From Spirochaeta isovalerica (GTDB lineage Bacteria; Spirochaetota; Spirochaetia; DSM-2461): DNA of 64,000 nucleotides. The notes below the pieces were generated by a model. The model worked only from the letters and a program-made list of their open reading frames with translations. It did no database searches and was not told the DNA's origin. Shown here one piece after another: positions 62,990 to 64,000 of this stretch; the stretch's first letter is position 1, and each line of letters opens with the position of its first letter. A program made the position numbers and the translations under genes. The stretch spans positions 620,001-684,000 of the forward strand of contig NZ_JACHGJ010000002.1 in NCBI RefSeq assembly GCF_014207565.1, read 5' to 3'.

Positions 62990-64000
62990 AGAAGTGGAAA
63001 GTCTGCCTGATTCATCACACCCATTTTGACATCGGGTACACCCATACCCAGAAGGAAGTTCTGGATATCCAGTTCCGCAATCAGGAACAGGCCATGGATC
63101 TGGTCGACGCCAACCGGAACAGGCCGGAGAACGCGCAGTTCCGCTGGAATCCCGAAGCGACCTGGGCGCTGAAAAAATGGCTGTCAAAGGCCGGACAGAA
63201 ACAGATCGACCGCTTCGTCTCCATGGTCCGGTCGGGCCATATCGGCCTGGACGGACTCTTCGCCAATATGCATACGGCTCTCTGCCGCCCCGAAGAGCTG
63301 ATCCGCATGATGGATTGGAAAAGGGAGTTTGAAAAGCTGACGGGTACAACGATTGATTCGGCCATGATTACAGATGTCCCCGGCTGGAACTGGGGTATGG
63401 TCCCGGCGCTCAGTGAAGAAGGGATCCGTTACCTTTCAGCCGGTACAAATCACATGGACCGGATCGGTTCTACCATTAAAGAGTGGGGCGATAAGCCTTT
63501 CTACTGGGTGTCTCCCTCGGGAAGGGAAAAAATCCTCCTGTGGGTTCACGGGAAGGGATACGCATGGTTCCATACGGGTTTGAATAAAACAAAGAATCTC
63601 AGGAACAAACTGCGTTACGGCAGAATCCGCCGTTATCTCGATTCTCTGGAAAAAAAGAACTATCCCTATGATACGGTCATTCTCCGATACAATATCGGCT
63701 CGGACAACGGCCCGCCCGATCCCGATCTGAGCGCCATTGTGGAAGATTGGAACAAAGCCCATAAGGATATCGAATTGGTCATCTCAACCAACTCCGGCGC
63801 CATGGCTGATTTTGAGAAGAATTATGGAGATCAACTGCCCCGGTATCGGGGAGACCTGACTGCCTACTGGGAAGACGGAGTGCTCTCCACAGCCCGGGAA
63901 ACCGCTATAGCCAGGGAAGCCTCGGAGAGATTGATCCAGGCCGGGAATCTGGCCATTATGACCGGGGGAGAATCGGGGCGCCGCTATGAAGCGGAAGCCT
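62986..64000 (+). CDS. GH38 alpha-mannosidase (third of three), 3' truncated by window
   Basis: The frame opens with the ATG at 62986 (overlapping the isomerase stop as ATGA) and runs to the window end without a stop, giving 338 residues of an N-terminal catalytic domain. It begins MKKWKVCLIHHTHFDIGYTHTQKEV, where His13 and Asp15 form the metal motif. ITDVPGWNWGM holds the likely nucleophile Asp in the position of the GH38 D-x-F-G motif. The HTHFDIGYT form marks a third GH38 subgroup, different from both upstream enzymes. It is cytoplasmic as far as visible (no signal). Confidence 0.88.
   Translation, partial: MKKWKVCLIHHTHFDIGYTHTQKEVLDIQFRNQEQAMDLVDANRNRPENAQFRWNPEATWALKKWLSKAGQKQIDRFVSMVRSGHIGLDGLFANMHTALCRPEELIRMMDWKREFEKLTGTTIDSAMITDVPGWNWGMVPALSEEGIRYLSAGTNHMDRIGSTIKEWGDKPFYWVSPSGREKILLWVHGKGYAWFHTGLNKTKNLRNKLRYGRIRRYLDSLEKKNYPYDTVILRYNIGSDNGPPDPDLSAIVEDWNKAHKDIELVISTNSGAMADFEKNYGDQLPRYRGDLTAYWEDGVLSTARETAIAREASERLIQAGNLAIMTGGESGRRYEAEA

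Noticed and set aside
61892-63349. Open minus-strand frame of 485 codons
   Set aside because: Lies opposite the isomerase and third GH38 genes, shows no recognisable domain, and has the composition of a frame shadow in GC-richer DNA.

Overview
The window (about 48-50% GC by eye, dense coding, no tRNA, rRNA, CRISPR array or insertion sequence seen) looks like chromosome from a free-living, carbohydrate-fermenting spirochaete (Spirochaetaceae-like). The grounds are inferential: soluble periplasmic sugar-binding proteins with Sec signals but no lipobox, CUT1 sugar transporters without their own ATPase, AraR-type GntR/LacI hybrid repressors, many PAS/GAF kinases, and a chemotaxis receptor. No marker gene proves the phylum.

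Layout. 1-3.2 kb: the end of a CheB/CheR-PAS fusion and a hybrid kinase. 3.3-5.5 kb: a small XRE regulator with a membrane-protein partner, and a MATE exporter. 5.6-11.9 kb: a minus-strand operon holding a YesM/YesN-type two-component system and a complete FbpABC/AfuABC-type ABC importer. 12-18.4 kb: an alpha/beta hydrolase diverging from a four-gene operon (SDR reductase, multi-TM chemoreceptor, AfsA-type hotdog protein with a PilZ-like tail, and a divergent IspH homologue). This is the most unusual part of the window. 18.4-19.6 kb: a decayed sensor-kinase pseudogene. 19.8-24 kb: a 1419-residue multi-PAS/PocR hybrid kinase.

24-52 kb is one large xylan (glucuronoarabinoxylan) utilisation region: two CUT1 ABC importers, a GntR/LacI regulator, GH43 (two), GH3 (two), GH67 alpha-glucuronidase, GH51 arabinofuranosidase, GH10 (one surface lipoprotein, one cytoplasmic), a CE7 acetyl esterase, an SGNH esterase, a ThuA-like protein and a two-component system whose kinase carries a LacI-type sugar-binding domain. 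The outer GH10 would cut xylan, the importers would take up decorated oligomers, and the cytoplasmic enzymes would strip glucuronate, arabinose and acetyl groups and release xylose. Three regulatory regions in this block share a 17-bp motif that I did not recognise.

52.8-64 kb is an alpha-mannoside locus: a GntR/LacI regulator diverging from an operon of three GH38 alpha-mannosidases (the last cut by the window edge), a ROK sugar kinase and a two-domain mannose-6-phosphate isomerase. These fit a path from mannoside to mannose, mannose-6-phosphate and fructose-6-phosphate.

Two non-coding themes recur. Each of the three complete ABC operons has a hairpin directly after the binding-protein gene. 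Several regulator-linked intergenic regions carry paired operator-like repeats.
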